DNA of 44,387 bases, taken from Chara braunii. Taxonomy: Eukaryota; Streptophyta; Charophyceae; Charales; Characeae. Location: contig BFEA01000720.1 of the NCBI GenBank assembly GCA_003427395.1, positions 211,838 to 256,224 of the forward strand, written 5' to 3'. The translations under genes were made by a program, and so were the position numbers. Below are positions 31,019 through 41,262 of this stretch, in pieces. Every line of letters starts with the position of its first letter. Position 1 is the stretch's first letter. A model generated the notes under the pieces. It ran no database searches. It had not been told where the DNA came from and saw nothing but the letters and a program-made list of their open reading frames with translations.

Positions 31019-32406
31019 TTGACCGCCTGTGCGTTCCCAACAGTGAAGAATCCATAGTTTGATCTTAGGGGAATGCCATGATACAAAGGGACACTTTGGT
31101 TGGCAAAAGACACTAGCCAACCTCATGTGCACGTACATCTGGCCTGGTATGAAGGCCGATTGCATAGAGTATGTCCGCAGTTGTAAAGTCTGTCAGCGAA
31201 CAAGACTACTACGCACGCCCCTCTTGGTCTTCTCACGCCCCTGCCTATTCCTGACAGACCCGAAGATGTTGTGTTCATCGACTTTATGGATACTCGGGTC
31301 AAGAGTAGGCATGGCAAAAGTCAAGTCATGGTCATAGTAGATAGATTTAGCAAGTACGTAGTTTTTGTTCCTTTGCCTGCAGAGGCACGCACAGATTTAG
31401 TAGCTCAAAAGTTTTTTGACCATTGGGTCAGTGAGCATAGTATACCGCTGTCGATAGTTAGTGACAGGGATACCAGATTCACTAGTCGGAACTGGCAGGA
31501 GTTGATGAAAGTTTATGGCTCAAAGTTGCTGATGTCATCTGGTCGTCATCCTGAGACTAACGGCCAGACTGAACAGATGAACAAGCTCCTGCAGCAAGTT
31601 CTTAGAATGTACATTAGGCCCGATCAGATCAACTGGGATGAGATGCTCCCAAAGGTAGCCAGTGCCTACAATAATAGTGTGCACTTATCTATGTGTCGCA
31701 CTCCCAACGAATTGCACAAGTCCTTTAGACCGCGCAGACCATTTGAAGGACTTAACCGGGATCAGATTCAAAGGCTACCGCCCGGTACACGAGAGTTTGC
31801 GATACAGCACGAGAAAGAGATAGCTACCGTTGTTGACAACCTCAGGAAAGCCCAGCACAGAATGATAGAACAAGCTAACAAGCACCGTCGCCCCCCACAG
31901 TTTCAAGTAGGCGACTTAGTCTGGGTCAAGTCAAAAGAGTTTGCCCCTTGCACAAGTCCTTTAGACCGCGCAGACCATTTGAAGGACTTAACCGGGATCA
32001 GATTTAGAGGCTACCGCCCAATACACGAGAGTTTGCGATATAGCACGAGAAAGAGATAGCTACCGTTGTTGACAACCTCAAGAAAGCCCAGCACAGAATG
32101 ATAAAACAAGCTAACAAGCACCGTCGCCCCTCACAGTTTCAAGTAGGCGACTTAGTCTGGGTCAAGTCAAAAGAGTTTGCCCCTAAGGAAAACATCTCAC
32201 AAAAGTTGTTGCCTGCGTATAGAGGACCGTGGCCAGTCCTAGAAGTCAAGGGTGGAGAGGATGGACCGTCCTATACTATTGAGACCCCCAGCACACCTCC
32301 ACACCTACCCAGTGTTCCATGCGTCAAAGTTGTTACCTTGCGTCACAAGTCAATCGTTCCCATCACACAGATCTATGATTCCTCCAGATATGGATGGAAG
32401 ATGTGA
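31019..32406 (+). pseudogene. pol: Element 2 pol, part 3: integrase with internal 236-bp tandem duplication
   Basis: Zinc finger ILGECHDTKGHFGWQ and CKVCQR (31059-31200), then a frame change near 31210-31270 into the core: FIDFMDTRVKSRHGKS, VDRFSKYVVFVPLPAEA, SIVSDRDTRFTS and SSGRHPETNGQTEQ, which give all three D,D,E residues. The C-terminal region has KVASAYNNSVHL and GDLVWVKSKEFAP. Segment 31712-31947 is repeated as 31948-32183. The 236-base period is not a multiple of three, so the second unit starts out of frame. The second unit then continues as KENISQKLLPAYRGPWPV. Confidence 0.92.
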
Positions 32407-32572
32407 CATTGAAGGGATAGTAGGTGAAGATATCTTCACGACAAGAGGTAGAGGTCATTCCCAGAAGCAATACAAAGTCAGATTTGCCTATCAAGAGCCA
32501 GAAGACGACCACTGGTTCACGCGAACAGAACTAGAGAGCTCCCGATATAGTACGAGCCTACGAAAGAGATAA
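32391..32572 (+). pseudogene. Element 2 C-terminal chromodomain, truncated
   Basis: CDIEGIVGEDIFTTRGRG, QKQYKVRFAYQEPEDDHW and FTRTELESS match the element 1 chromodomain. A short deletion after TELE shifts the frame, so the last helix (APDIV.AYER) is lost. It lies in a frame other than the preceding integrase end. Confidence 0.75.
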
Positions 32573-32638
32573 GAAGGGTAAAGGTCCTGCCTTCGACTAA
32601 AATATTCTCGGAGGACCTCGAATTTAGGCCGCCGGGAG

Positions 32639-33591
32639 TGACACGGTTTTCACCTTTCTGCAGTCACAGACACGGGCCCTAGAGTTCGATCCCCAGACCT
32701 CACTTTGCCCATGTACAGTATTGAGTTGACCCCCGAGTGTTTGAACCCGTGATCTGTATTTTGGTAGTTGTTTGTTGTCTGTCGTAGGTCTGTGTAGTGG
32801 TAGGGGTTTGATCTGTAGGTCTGTTGATCAGGAGTCACAGCTCTGTAGAGATCGTGGCTGTAGATGCTCCGAAAGGTCAAGGTCGTAGCTGCTACAGTCC
32901 TGAAAGGTCAAGGTCGTAGCTGCTACAATACCCAAAAGGCCAAGTCCACAGACTTCCGGAAGGTCCGGAAGTGGCCTTTCGAAGTGTCTCACGTTTAGTC
33001 AGAGGCAAGTGGGCAAGTGGTGAGCCCAACTGCATTANGCAGTGCGACTGCATCGAGTTGGCAGTGCAAACCCATGCAGTCAGCGGTACCGGTCCCAGTC
33101 AGTCAGAGTCCAGTCAAGCAAGTACCATGTGGGACTGTGTACACCAAGGGCCTGGGAAAGGGGCAGACCAACGAGTTAGAGAAGTATAAATCAAGAGGCA
33201 GCGCCCAGCCATTCGTTCATTCGCTGCGTAAGCCATGCGGAAGTGCTGCTACAGCATCTTGTGCGAAGGTGGTCTGCTGGCTGCCCGAAGACAAAGTGGG
33301 CTGATGGGAGATCCTAGCCATAGTCAGTAGTAGTAGTGCGGCTATAGCCGCTGTAGGAGGAAGTGAGATTAAGTGTGTGTGTGGTGGTGGTATTCAGGGT
33401 GATCCAGAGTGAGCGTGTTTGAACAGTGGGCTTGGACACAGTGACGAAGGTTGGGATGTTCAGGCGCCGATGCGCCATAGCCTGTTGAAGAGAACTTGCA
33501 TCTGAACTGTGTTCTTGATTTCCATATCTCTAAGCTTTGAGTGGGCGCCCTGCGCCAGTGTGAGGTGGAACTGAAAGCGAGTCTGATTGCA
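32639..33591 (+). repeat. 3' LTR of element 2 (953 bp)
   Basis: Starts TGACACGG and ends GATTGCA, TATAAAT at 33185. One ambiguous base at 33038 marks the place of the 80-N gap in the 5' copy. It lacks about 23 bases near 33560 that are present in the 5' LTR. It contains a perfect 14-bp palindrome GCGGCTATAGCCGC near 33338. Confidence 0.92.
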
Positions 33592-34096
33592 GAAGAAAGG
33601 AATGGTTTTTAAGGACTAACAAATTAAATTAAGAAAAAAAAAAGAAAAGCAAGCACCAAACATTCTGATAGGATCTGCTTTCTAGGGGAGGGCGGGGAAT
33701 TGTGTGTGTGTGTGGGGGGGGGGGGGGGGGGGGGGCGGTGGAAGGGGAAAGCCCTGAAAAAAGAAAGCAGGGATGTAACATTCCGCCACACGCTGATTAA
33801 CATGAGGAAGTCGACAACTTATATTATTTTCTGGGCTACCAGCCGGGCCGCACGCGTCACCCTATTTTCCCGGGCGACCCGGCCGTGCAAGGACCAGGGA
33901 AGGTCCTCGCAAACAAAAAAAAAATCAAAAACATCCCCAAAAAAACTATGTTACACAGAAAAATAAACTGTACAACTTTTGCCTCAGGGTCAAATCAAAA
34001 TTCTTTACCAAATTTAAAATAAAAAGTCAAATTAAATAATAATTTTTAATTTTTTAAAATTTTAATCTTCTTTTGGCCCGACAGGGCAAGTGGTCC
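33592..34096. other. Non-coding, with (TG)n-G22
   Basis: A short GT run is followed by 22 guanines (33714-33735), a likely G-quadruplex. A/T-rich sequence follows at 33960-34070. No gene recognised. Confidence 0.5.
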
Positions 34097-34192
34097 CAGG
34101 CCACTCTGGTAGCCTAGATTATTTCTAATAAAGTTCAGTATTCTCAGGCCACTCTGGTAGCCTAGATTATTTCTAATAAAGTTCAGTATTCT
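34097..34192 (+). repeat. Perfect 48-bp tandem duplication
   Basis: 34097-34144 and 34145-34192 are identical. Each unit starts CAGGCCACTCTGG and ends AGTTCAGTATTCT. Perfect identity means a recent duplication or an assembly error. Confidence 0.9.
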
Positions 34193-34752
34193 CCATGGCT
34201 TTCACGGCCTCTCTGCTCGTTACAGAGAGTAGGAGGATCGGAAAAAAAAAAACATAAGGCAAAGCAGGACTTCATTTGACAGGCGGATTTCATTTACCTC
34301 TTGCAAAGCTGCCTGCTTTCATTTTTGGACTGTTTTCCTCCCAAGGAGTGTTAGCTGCAGTCTGAGAATCTGTTCGATTTCAGATAGGTGATCATAGGCG
34401 CCATTCGTTCTATTCTTTTTTTAAAAGAGCCAAAGATAGGCTTGCCATTTAAAAAAAAAGAACTAAAAAAAAGATTCCTCCTTCCCCCCGTCCTTCCTTC
34501 TTCAAATTTGTTCCTGTTGGGGTTCGCCTTTTTTCCTTTTTCCCACTCTTGAGAACGGACACAAGGGGGAAGGCTACTTGCCCTCCACTCCTGCTAATGT
34601 TCTTTCTAGGAAACGATCATTTAGAAAGAACATTCAAATACCTGTGGCGTGCATCCTCCCACGCGGCTGTTTATCGTTTTGACTTAACGGAATTTCATCC
34701 TAGGCGGGTTGTTTCTGTCAAGTTCCAAAAAAGTGAGCTTTATACTTCGAGA
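34193..34752. other. Non-coding; 13-bp-stem hairpin at 34596-34634
   Basis: No gene recognised. AATGTTCTTTCTA (34596-34608) and TAGAAAGAACATT (34622-34634) are exact complements around a 13-base loop. Several T/A-rich tracts surround it. Confidence 0.6.
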
Positions 34753-34911
34753 GCGGCAATTTTTCACTTTTATAAGACAAATTGAGGGAAAACAGAAATT
34801 TTGTCTTTGTGCATATCGCGGGCCGATTATCGCGGCAATTTCTCACTTTTATAAGACAAATTGAGGGAAAACAGAAATTTTGTCTTTGTGCATATCGCGG
34901 GCTGATTATCG
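34753..34911 (+). repeat. 79-bp tandem duplication
   Basis: Units at 34753-34831 and 34832-34910 start GCGGCAATTT and include CACTTTTATAAGACAAATTG and CATATCGCGGGC. They differ at two or three bases. Confidence 0.9.
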
Positions 34912-34988
34912 CTTTCACCCCCCGGTTGCAATCGGGTCTTAATTCCCACTCGAAGCATCAAATACCTGGCAACCCTAATGTTAACAAG

Positions 34989-34990
<2 letters not shown>

Positions 34991-35068
<78 letters not shown>

Positions 35069-35115
35069 CGCTCGCTCGCTCTCTCTCGCTCGCTCCCCCC
35101 CCCTCTCTCCCTCTC
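34991..35115 (+). repeat. Long (CT)n microsatellite with GCTC and C-run tail
   Basis: About 37 CT units (34991-35064) grade into GCTC repeats, a C run and further CT. Open frames across it are serine/leucine or arginine/glutamate artefacts. Confidence 0.9.
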
Positions 35116-36738
35116 TCTCTCTCTTTCAATCACAACCGTTCAAAGCAGCTTTCCGAGACATAAATTCGATAGCGTTCCCGGCCAGTTTTTTTGGGCAACA
35201 ATCCAACGTGAGGAATGACCGCTCTTTCCGTTTTTCTAAACAAAAACTGTAGTAGTATTTGCCGGAAACCGGGTCCAAGCGTCCCTTCGATAACGACGCA
35301 CTCACGCTTCCCTCCATTATGCCCAAGAGGTACTGAAACAGCTCCATTGATTAGAAGGGGTACTCTTATTGACAGCTGATGCTCATTTTTTCCCTCAGAG
35401 AAAGTACACTAGGGGGCACGAACGGCAGTCGTGCATTGGCAAGCTAATCCTCCATTCCCAACGATTGCGCGTTTCACCGTCCCCGCTACCAACTTCCTCC
35501 CCCAGGCAGCAAGTGGACCACGAAAAACCCCTACCCCATTACTCTCACGCTCACCCTCCGCGCAAACACACAGACAAAATCCCACCTCAACTGCATCCAT
35601 GACCCTCACTCGAGGACGGACCGATCATCCTCCGCCTGGACGTTTGGGTGCAAAACCGGCGCAACAAGTACACAGGCAAGCAATTTACTCTCTTTCTTTC
35701 TTCAAGGGTTTCTTCCTTTTATTTTCACACTTTTGGAGCACATGCTTTTTCTTTCACTTAGATTTTTTAGCAGAAAAAAGGGCGCAGAATTTCGACAATT
35801 CATTTCCATCCCGCACAAACAAAAAATGTATGCTGTCAACATACGCTTCCAACATACCGCCTCAAATTTCCCTTTTGATTGGAAAAAAGAAGGAAAAAAA
35901 AAATCAACGCTCGCCACAGGTTTCAGACAAACTAGGTAATGAAAGCCATTGATTGATTAGATCATGCCGCCAAGCGTTCAATCTATCATCCAATCATACG
36001 CCTCCCCCTCCCCCCCCCGCGAGTACAATTGTAGTGATTAACCTTTCTTTAGCTGCGAAGCTACGGCTTTTGCTTTTTCCCACCTTGAGTAAGTATTGCT
36101 TTCGCTTTGAGAGATCGATCATCAAAAGCTCCCGGTAAAAAATGAGAATTAATCATGCCCCCTTCCCCCCTCCCCCAATAAAGACCAAAACAAAAAGTGT
36201 GCGCCTTCTTGAGTGATCCCAGGCAACCAAAACAGTCCCGCAAGTGGTGGCGCACCAGCTATACCGAAATTATCCTCCGCGTGTAATCGGAGGAGACGGG
36301 AAGCGCCGGGACATGGGCATACAGAAATCGAGGGCGCCGTTGGCCCCCCGTCCCCGACCAATTCTTTTTCTTTTTTGTTTCCTTGAGCAAGTGCCATACG
36401 TGAAAGACCAAACTACTACTCTAGTCTATTATCACCTCAATTCCAGTCCACTATATACTCAATTTGCCCTGAGACTCTGAAGAGCCATCAGGGGCATATT
36501 TTCATCAGCAGCTTGCGCAGTAGCATGTGGTAGTATATGGCCCTCTCAATCTGTATTCGTCAATCTCTCTTTCCCATTTACAAGTTATAAGCATCTATGT
36601 ATATGCAGTATGTTCATCTGTCGTCTCACGTATTCTACACCGTTGTGGGATAGGGAGAGCGAGGAAGGGATTTTCCTATTTTGCGGGTGGCGATTATCTA
36701 AGCCTGCCGTGATTGCTTAATGCTACGTTGATCAAGCA
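35116..36738. other. Non-coding stretch, no supported gene
   Basis: Frames up to 173 codons exist (for example about 35431-35952 on +) but lack a domain and include A/T-rich low-complexity sequence. No RNA gene or repeat unit recognised. Confidence 0.4.
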
Positions 36739-37030
36739 GGTAGACCTTTTCTGTTTTTGAAAAGGTTAAGTAATTCGAAAAGGCTAAGTAAGTCGAAACG
36801 TTAAGTAAGTCGAAGACAGGGAGGTTCGAACCCTTTCTCTTTTTGAAAGGTTCATGCTACTTAACCTTTCAAAAACAGAAAGTGTTCGAACCTTACAGTG
36901 GGAACGAGAGAGCGCAAAGAGGTTCGAACCCTTTCTGTTCTTGAAAGGTTAAGTAATTCGAAAGGTTGTTCCCCTGTAAGTTCAGAAAAAACTGTCATGT
37001 GTTTGGGAACGAGAGAGCGCAAAGATTTCG
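36739..37030. repeat. Cluster of short direct and inverted repeats with a 30-bp-stem hairpin
   Basis: Arm 36823-36852 and arm 36863-36892 are complementary at 28 of 30 positions around a 10-base loop. Each arm begins or ends with the palindrome GGTTCGAACC or its close variant. Related copies lie at about 36739-36790 and 36920-36968, containing CTTTCTGTT.TTGAAAGG, TTAAGTAATTCGAAA and AGTAAGTCGAA. GGGAACGAGAGAGCGCAAAG occurs twice (about 36900 and 37004). GGTTCGAACCC also fits the tRNA-type B box, so a Pol III-derived repeat is possible. Confidence 0.75.
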
Positions 37031-37682
37031 TAGCGTAGAGGGAACCTCCCTGTCGTCGACTGTACGAGACCCCCAATCAAGCCTCCGCCGTGCGTGAAAT
37101 CTCCCCTTTGGCTTCTCATCTTCACATCGTCTTTACACGCGGCCAACAATTACTTAGGGCATATTCACACCAGTACTTTCTTTCTGGGATGTCTCTGACC
37201 GGAAACATGCCCAGATTCTGGCGAAAGTGTACGAATGTGAGTATGCTCTTAGAAGTCCTATCGTCGTCTTGAGTGAGAACGTGGGATGACGGGCAGGGTG
37301 CTGAAATCCGATGCGCGTCCCTGACCCGACTTTCCCCGTGACTGTCGGTACAGCTATGTCTGCTAGAAAATTCTAGGTGAAACAATAATATATTGCAGGC
37401 ATTGCTTCCCTGATGGAGCGAGAGCAGGCAAGAGGGTGTTTCAGAAAGCCTTCTCACCCCCTGGCGAAGTGAACTTTACAAGTTGCTAGCTGTATGACAG
37501 TCTCTGCGCACGGGAAAGAAGAGTTTCTTAGAATTCTGCCACGTCGGTCACAAGATGTGAAGAGCCAGACGCTTGCCCGGTAAAGGGTAGCGAAAGGTGG
37601 GTAGTACAGAGACAACACCTGACGAAACACTGACGGAACAGTGAGTACTTGCCACGTTCCGCCGATGCGATAAGCGAGGGAA
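37031..37682. other. Non-coding stretch, no recognisable gene
   Basis: No supported ORF. Frames on both strands are below 180 codons and have no motif. Confidence 0.4.
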
Positions 37683-38157
37683 GTGGGAAAGAGAGAGCAA
37701 CAAAGAGAGAGAGAGAGAGCGAGGGAGGGAGGGAGAGGAGGCACAGAGAAAGAGAGAAAAAGGCACGCGACAGCGGTTTCAGAGTGGTGCCACTCGGCGG
37801 GCAGAAAAGCCGTGAGAACAGTCACATTACCTGAGAACGGCCTTCGCGCGTACGTAAGTGAGAGAAAGAGAGGAAGATACACGTACAGAGGGGGAGAGAA
37901 AGAGGGGGAGCAAGAGAGGAAGGGAAGGCGAGTGATGGAGTAGCAATAAGTAGCAGCTATTGCGCAAGCGCAGAAGGGCAGGTTCCCTTCCAAGCAAAAA
38001 GAGGGTCAAACGCACTTCTCTCCATCTGTTCCGCCGCATCTCGTCCTGCAGAATGCCCGCAGAAAGCGTTCTGGCTGATTCCTGCCCATGAGAGCAAAGC
38101 AGACAGAGAGACAGAGAAAGAGAGGCAGACAGAGAGACGCAAAGAAAGAGGGGCGCA

Positions 38158-38200
<43 letters not shown>

Positions 38201-38365
38201 CCAACATCCTGAAGCTCTTTATCTCATGGAGAGCTTAATGCTGATGCAAGAAAGAAAAGGCAGAGAAAATAAGGAAACAGACGGGAAGAAAGAGACAGAG
38301 ACAGAGACACAGAGAGAGAGAGAGACAGACAGACACAGAGAGAGACAGAGGGAACAATCAGGGGC
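37683..38365 (+). repeat. GA-rich region with (GA)n microsatellites
   Basis: Purine-rich over about 680 bases, with GAGA runs near 37700-37760, an uninterrupted (GA)n at 38160-38197, and GACAGA-type repeats at 38290-38350. Confidence 0.8.
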
Positions 38366-39534
38366 GAAAGGCGACGTACCAGTGGAAGGAGGTCTGGGGG
38401 TTTGCCATCGGCATGATTGACGGGAGGAAACTGGTCCAGCATGGCCGGTGCATACTGTACGGGTCGCCCATCGTTTATCCCAAAATAGCCTTTCCTCCGC
38501 TCCCATAGCGTCGTGATGTCAGGGCCAAGCCCACATACGACAAAATATTCGATGAACCTGGATGACGGCATTGATGCCCCGCACTGCACCACACGTTGCT
38601 CTCGCTCTCGCTCAGCTGTTCCTTCTCTCCTCCCCCCCTTCCTCCCTCCTCCTCCTCCTCCTGCTAGTACTACTACTACTACCACTGCTCCACCTCCTAC
38701 AACCCTTTGTCTGCTCTCCGCTCCCTCAGTCCTCTATTCTTCGACATCTACTTGCAACATTGACGCTCCTAGCTCCCCCTCTGATTTTCCCCTCCCGCTC
38801 GCAGGGCTCATCTTCTAGCCCCTTAGCGCCATGTCCTGTACAATACTAATATTACCCTCGATCCTCCTACTAATCTTCGTGGTGCTACAGTAAATCATGG
38901 CCATCACCAAGTTTGTCCCCCTTACTTATCCTCTTCTCCTTCTTCTCCTCCACCATCACCTCTCTCTCACTCTGTCCTGCTCTCCTTTGGGTCTTCGTTC
39001 TTCTTCCTCCCCCGTCCTCGCTACCGTACACGCCCCAGTCAACCCGCCTCTTGCCGCACAAGCCCCACGTGCGAGCTGTGGACGCACTTTCCGTGATTCG
39101 TTTCGTGATGCGTCGAATTTCCCGCCCTCAACAGAATCGCCGAGCATACGATTCACCCGCCACAATCTGCATGGCACGATTCCTCGGTCCTTGCGTGACG
39201 CGCTCGATTCGAGTCTCCTCCTGCTCGAATCGTCGTTGGTCGGCGTCAATCACCCAAAAAAACACCCACCCAGACTACTGCGCCCGTGCCAAACTCTAGT
39301 GGAATGCCGCTCTATTGCCCGCGCGTGCGCGGACGGACAGCAAAACACGCGTCGTCGAATTCTGTGCTTGCCTATTCCGTTGTCCCGCTCCCGTCGCCGC
39401 CCTCGCACCACATTCTCCTCTTGCTGAGAACGTGAGCTGCCACCGCTGAACTCTCCCTGACTCGACACTGGCACAACTGCCGCCAGTGGCGCCAGACAAA
39501 GCTGCGGTATCATGTACGGACGGCTTTCCCTGCG
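38366..39534. other. Non-coding or unresolved; pyrimidine-rich, one weak ORF
   Basis: A frame of 176 codons starts at ATG 38897 and begins with a hydrophobic run (YPLLLLLLHHHLSLTLSC), but the rest has no recognised domain, and its composition follows the C/T-rich DNA. GATTCG and CGAATC pentamer-like motifs are frequent at 39095-39235. I do not call a gene. Confidence 0.3.
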
Positions 39535-39700
39535 CCTTCTGGCTCGGCAACGAAGAAAAGCGCAAGCTACCAGGCCGGGTGCCGCGCCAACGTTCCGCCA
39601 CGTTCGAGGTGCCCGTGCCTTCTGGCTTGGGAACCAAGAAGTTCAAAGCAAACCAGAGGCTCGGTACCGCGCCAGCGTTCCGGGACGCCCGAGGAACACC
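39535..39700 (+). repeat. 83-bp imperfect tandem repeat
   Basis: CCTTCTGGCT at 39535 recurs at 39618. Both units continue with AACGAAGAA or AACCAAGAA, a GGGTGCCGCGCCAACGTTCC-like stretch and CGAGG. The second unit has several substitutions. Confidence 0.7.
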
Positions 39701-39800
39701 CGCCGGGCAAAACACGCCCGCCCCCGGCAGACACACCAAGACTTGCGCTTCTCTGTTTCTTTTCCTCATAAAAAGACGGACAAGGAGTGCAACAAACCCA

Positions 39801-39872
39801 TCCCTGTTCGGGATTTGAACTCTGGATCGTATTTGAACAGTTCGTAGGTCTACCAATTGAGTGAGGCACATT
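39801..39872 (-). tRNA. tRNA-like sequence, degenerate (possible SINE head)
   Basis: Read on the - strand it has an A-box-like CTCAATTGGTAGACC and a B-box-like AGAGTTCAAATCCCG at a tRNA-like spacing. T-arm and anticodon stems do not pair properly and no CCA or terminator is evident. It may be a dead tRNA or the head of a tRNA-derived SINE. Confidence 0.35.
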
Positions 39873-40663
39873 CCTGCCTCGCGCTGCTCAGGCCACCAAC
39901 AGCACAGATGATGCGGCTGCGTTTTCTATAGCACGTGCGATGGGCCCTGGGGCGGGCATTTTGGCGCGAAACAGAGCAACAGCAGCGCAGGCATGGCTTT
40001 GGCTTTGGCGTGCGATTCAGTGCAGCAACGAAGACGCTGGAAAGCTGTTCTGTGCTGACAGGCCAGGCTTGGCGGTAGGGAAGACGAAGAAGAGCTCAAA
40101 GGAAAAGGACAGGCCGAGGCGGGGCGGGGCCGGAGGAGCTCGCTAATTCTGCGCTAATCGCCGTTGCGATACAGCGCCAGGATTAGCGGGGGAACAGGCC
40201 CTACCGGGTGCGGCAATGTTACCAGCGCTGCTTTCGGCGATGGTTAGCGCCTCGCTCGAAGCAGCTGTCGGACTAGGTTACGGTAATCCATCTCAGTAAT
40301 TTTCAGGTAACTGGAATGTCACCCGCCCACCATAGTCCATCTATGGTGGTTATGGAGAAGTACGCAGCTATCCACTCAGAATAGCAATTGTTTACTCAGT
40401 GAATGGGGCAGAATTTCTCCTCAGGGTGGCTCAGGACATCATGACCGCATCCTTCGACCCTAGGCCCTCGCACCTCGAAAATTTCGGAAATGTACGAAGG
40501 CTTACTACAACCATGTATGAGAACAACAGGAGCTGCAACGCGTGCAGATAACAGTGGGTAAGTGGCCACAAACTTGAGCTTGGACGAGAACAACTTATTC
40601 TATTTATTGAGGCCTCCCTATTATAATCTAACAACTGGTATTGTTTATGGATGTGTGGCCGTT
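39873..40663. other. Non-coding stretch; one 9-bp hairpin
   Basis: CCACCATAG, TCCAT loop and CTATGGTGG form a perfect stem at 40327-40349. No gene recognised. Confidence 0.45.
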
Positions 40664-40947
40664 TGTAGCGGACCTCTGGTTGGCCTGCTAGACCAGCCCC
40701 TTGGCCTGTTCTCACAGGCCTGTGTTTGGTACCTCTGTCGATACCAGCCAGTCCAGTCCAGTCCCGTCAGTCCGCTGGGGTATACCCCAGCAGTTGTCTG
40801 TTTTCGAGATCATTCTACACTTGCACGATTTTGGAGTACGTGCGTTGGAGTCTTGCGTGGGAGCTGCGTTGTGCCATCTCGCTCCTACCTCATCCTCCAT
40901 CTCTATCTTCATCCCAGGCAGAGCACCTTCCCGGTGGGTTCGCCACA
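40664..40947 (+). repeat. Probable 5' LTR end of a third LTR element
   Basis: The end GGGTTCGCCACA is followed by T and then TGGTATCGGAGC, the same iMet primer site as in elements 1 and 2, so position 40947 should be an LTR end. The start is uncertain: TGTAGCGG at 40664 would give a 284-bp LTR. It contains a perfect 18-bp palindrome (40774-40791, centre GGGGTATACCCC). No 3' partner lies in the window. Confidence 0.55.
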
Positions 40948-40948
40948 T

Positions 40949-40977
40949 TGGTATCGGAGCGGGAACGTTTCCCGCTC
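40949..40977 (+). other. Primer-binding site with overlapping hairpin, third element
   Basis: TGGTATCGGAGC at 40949-40960 matches the iMet-type site. GAGCGGGAA (40957-40965), loop CGT and TTCCCGCTC (40969-40977) form a perfect 9-bp stem that overlaps the 3' part of the primer site. Confidence 0.6.
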
Positions 40978-41039
40978 CCACCCACCACCCCGTACAGCCG
41001 GGAAAACAGCAAACCCGACAACGGGTTTGTTCGCTGTTT

Positions 41040-41096
41040 TTCGGGTGTTCGGTGACATTTCGGGTGTTCGGTGACATTTCGGGTGTTCGGTGACAC
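41040..41096 (+). repeat. 19-bp tandem repeat, three units
   Basis: TTCGGGTGTTCGGTGACAT occurs three times in a row (41040, 41059, 41078), the last ending in CACGTGG. Confidence 0.95.
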
Positions 41097-41182
41097 GTGG
41101 CGAAAAGGCCAAGGCCGCCGCACGCCACGCGGCCCCGCCCCGCTCCGCTCCCGGATTTACATTATCAAGATCCAGGATTTTT

Positions 41183-41262
41183 GCTGTTGCTGGGGTTTGA
41201 ACCCAAGCGCCTGCTGGGCCATGCGCATGCGTAAGCACCTTGATAACACACTCGCCACAGAG
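41183..41262 (-). tRNA. tRNA-like sequence with intact T arm (possible SINE head)
   Basis: On the - strand: a Leu/Ser-like D-arm start TGGCGAGTGTGTTA, and a T arm TTGGG-TTCAAAC-CCCAG that pairs fully. The 3' acceptor strand CAACAGC matches five of seven positions with TCTGTGG upstream. A normal anticodon arm is not evident. It may be a degenerate tRNA or a SINE head inside the third element's leader. Confidence 0.4.

Larger units (their letters stand above)
24478..33591 (+). mobile_element. Element 2: chromovirus-type Ty3/gypsy LTR retrotransposon, decayed
   Basis: A 9.1-kb insertion with the same architecture as element 1: 5' LTR 24478-25532, primer site, leader, ORF A, gag, pol, chromodomain, 3' LTR 32639-33591. 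LTR ends and internal proteins are clearly related to element 1, but the U3 region is different, so it is a sister subfamily. The two LTRs are about 96% identical over the first 400 bases. Flanking GAAG on both sides is a 4-base target duplication; if the terminal A is shared it is AGAAG. Gag carries several stops, RT has a mutated active site, and integrase contains a 236-base duplication, so this copy cannot move by itself. Confidence 0.95.

Noticed and set aside
38897-39427. 176-codon ORF with a hydrophobic start, possible secreted protein
   Set aside because: Composition mirrors C/T-rich DNA, the opposite strand is also partly open, and no motif is seen beyond the leucine run.
39296-39871. 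191-codon minus-strand ORF
   Set aside because: It spans the 83-bp tandem repeat and the tRNA-like sequence and starts at a non-coding-looking position.
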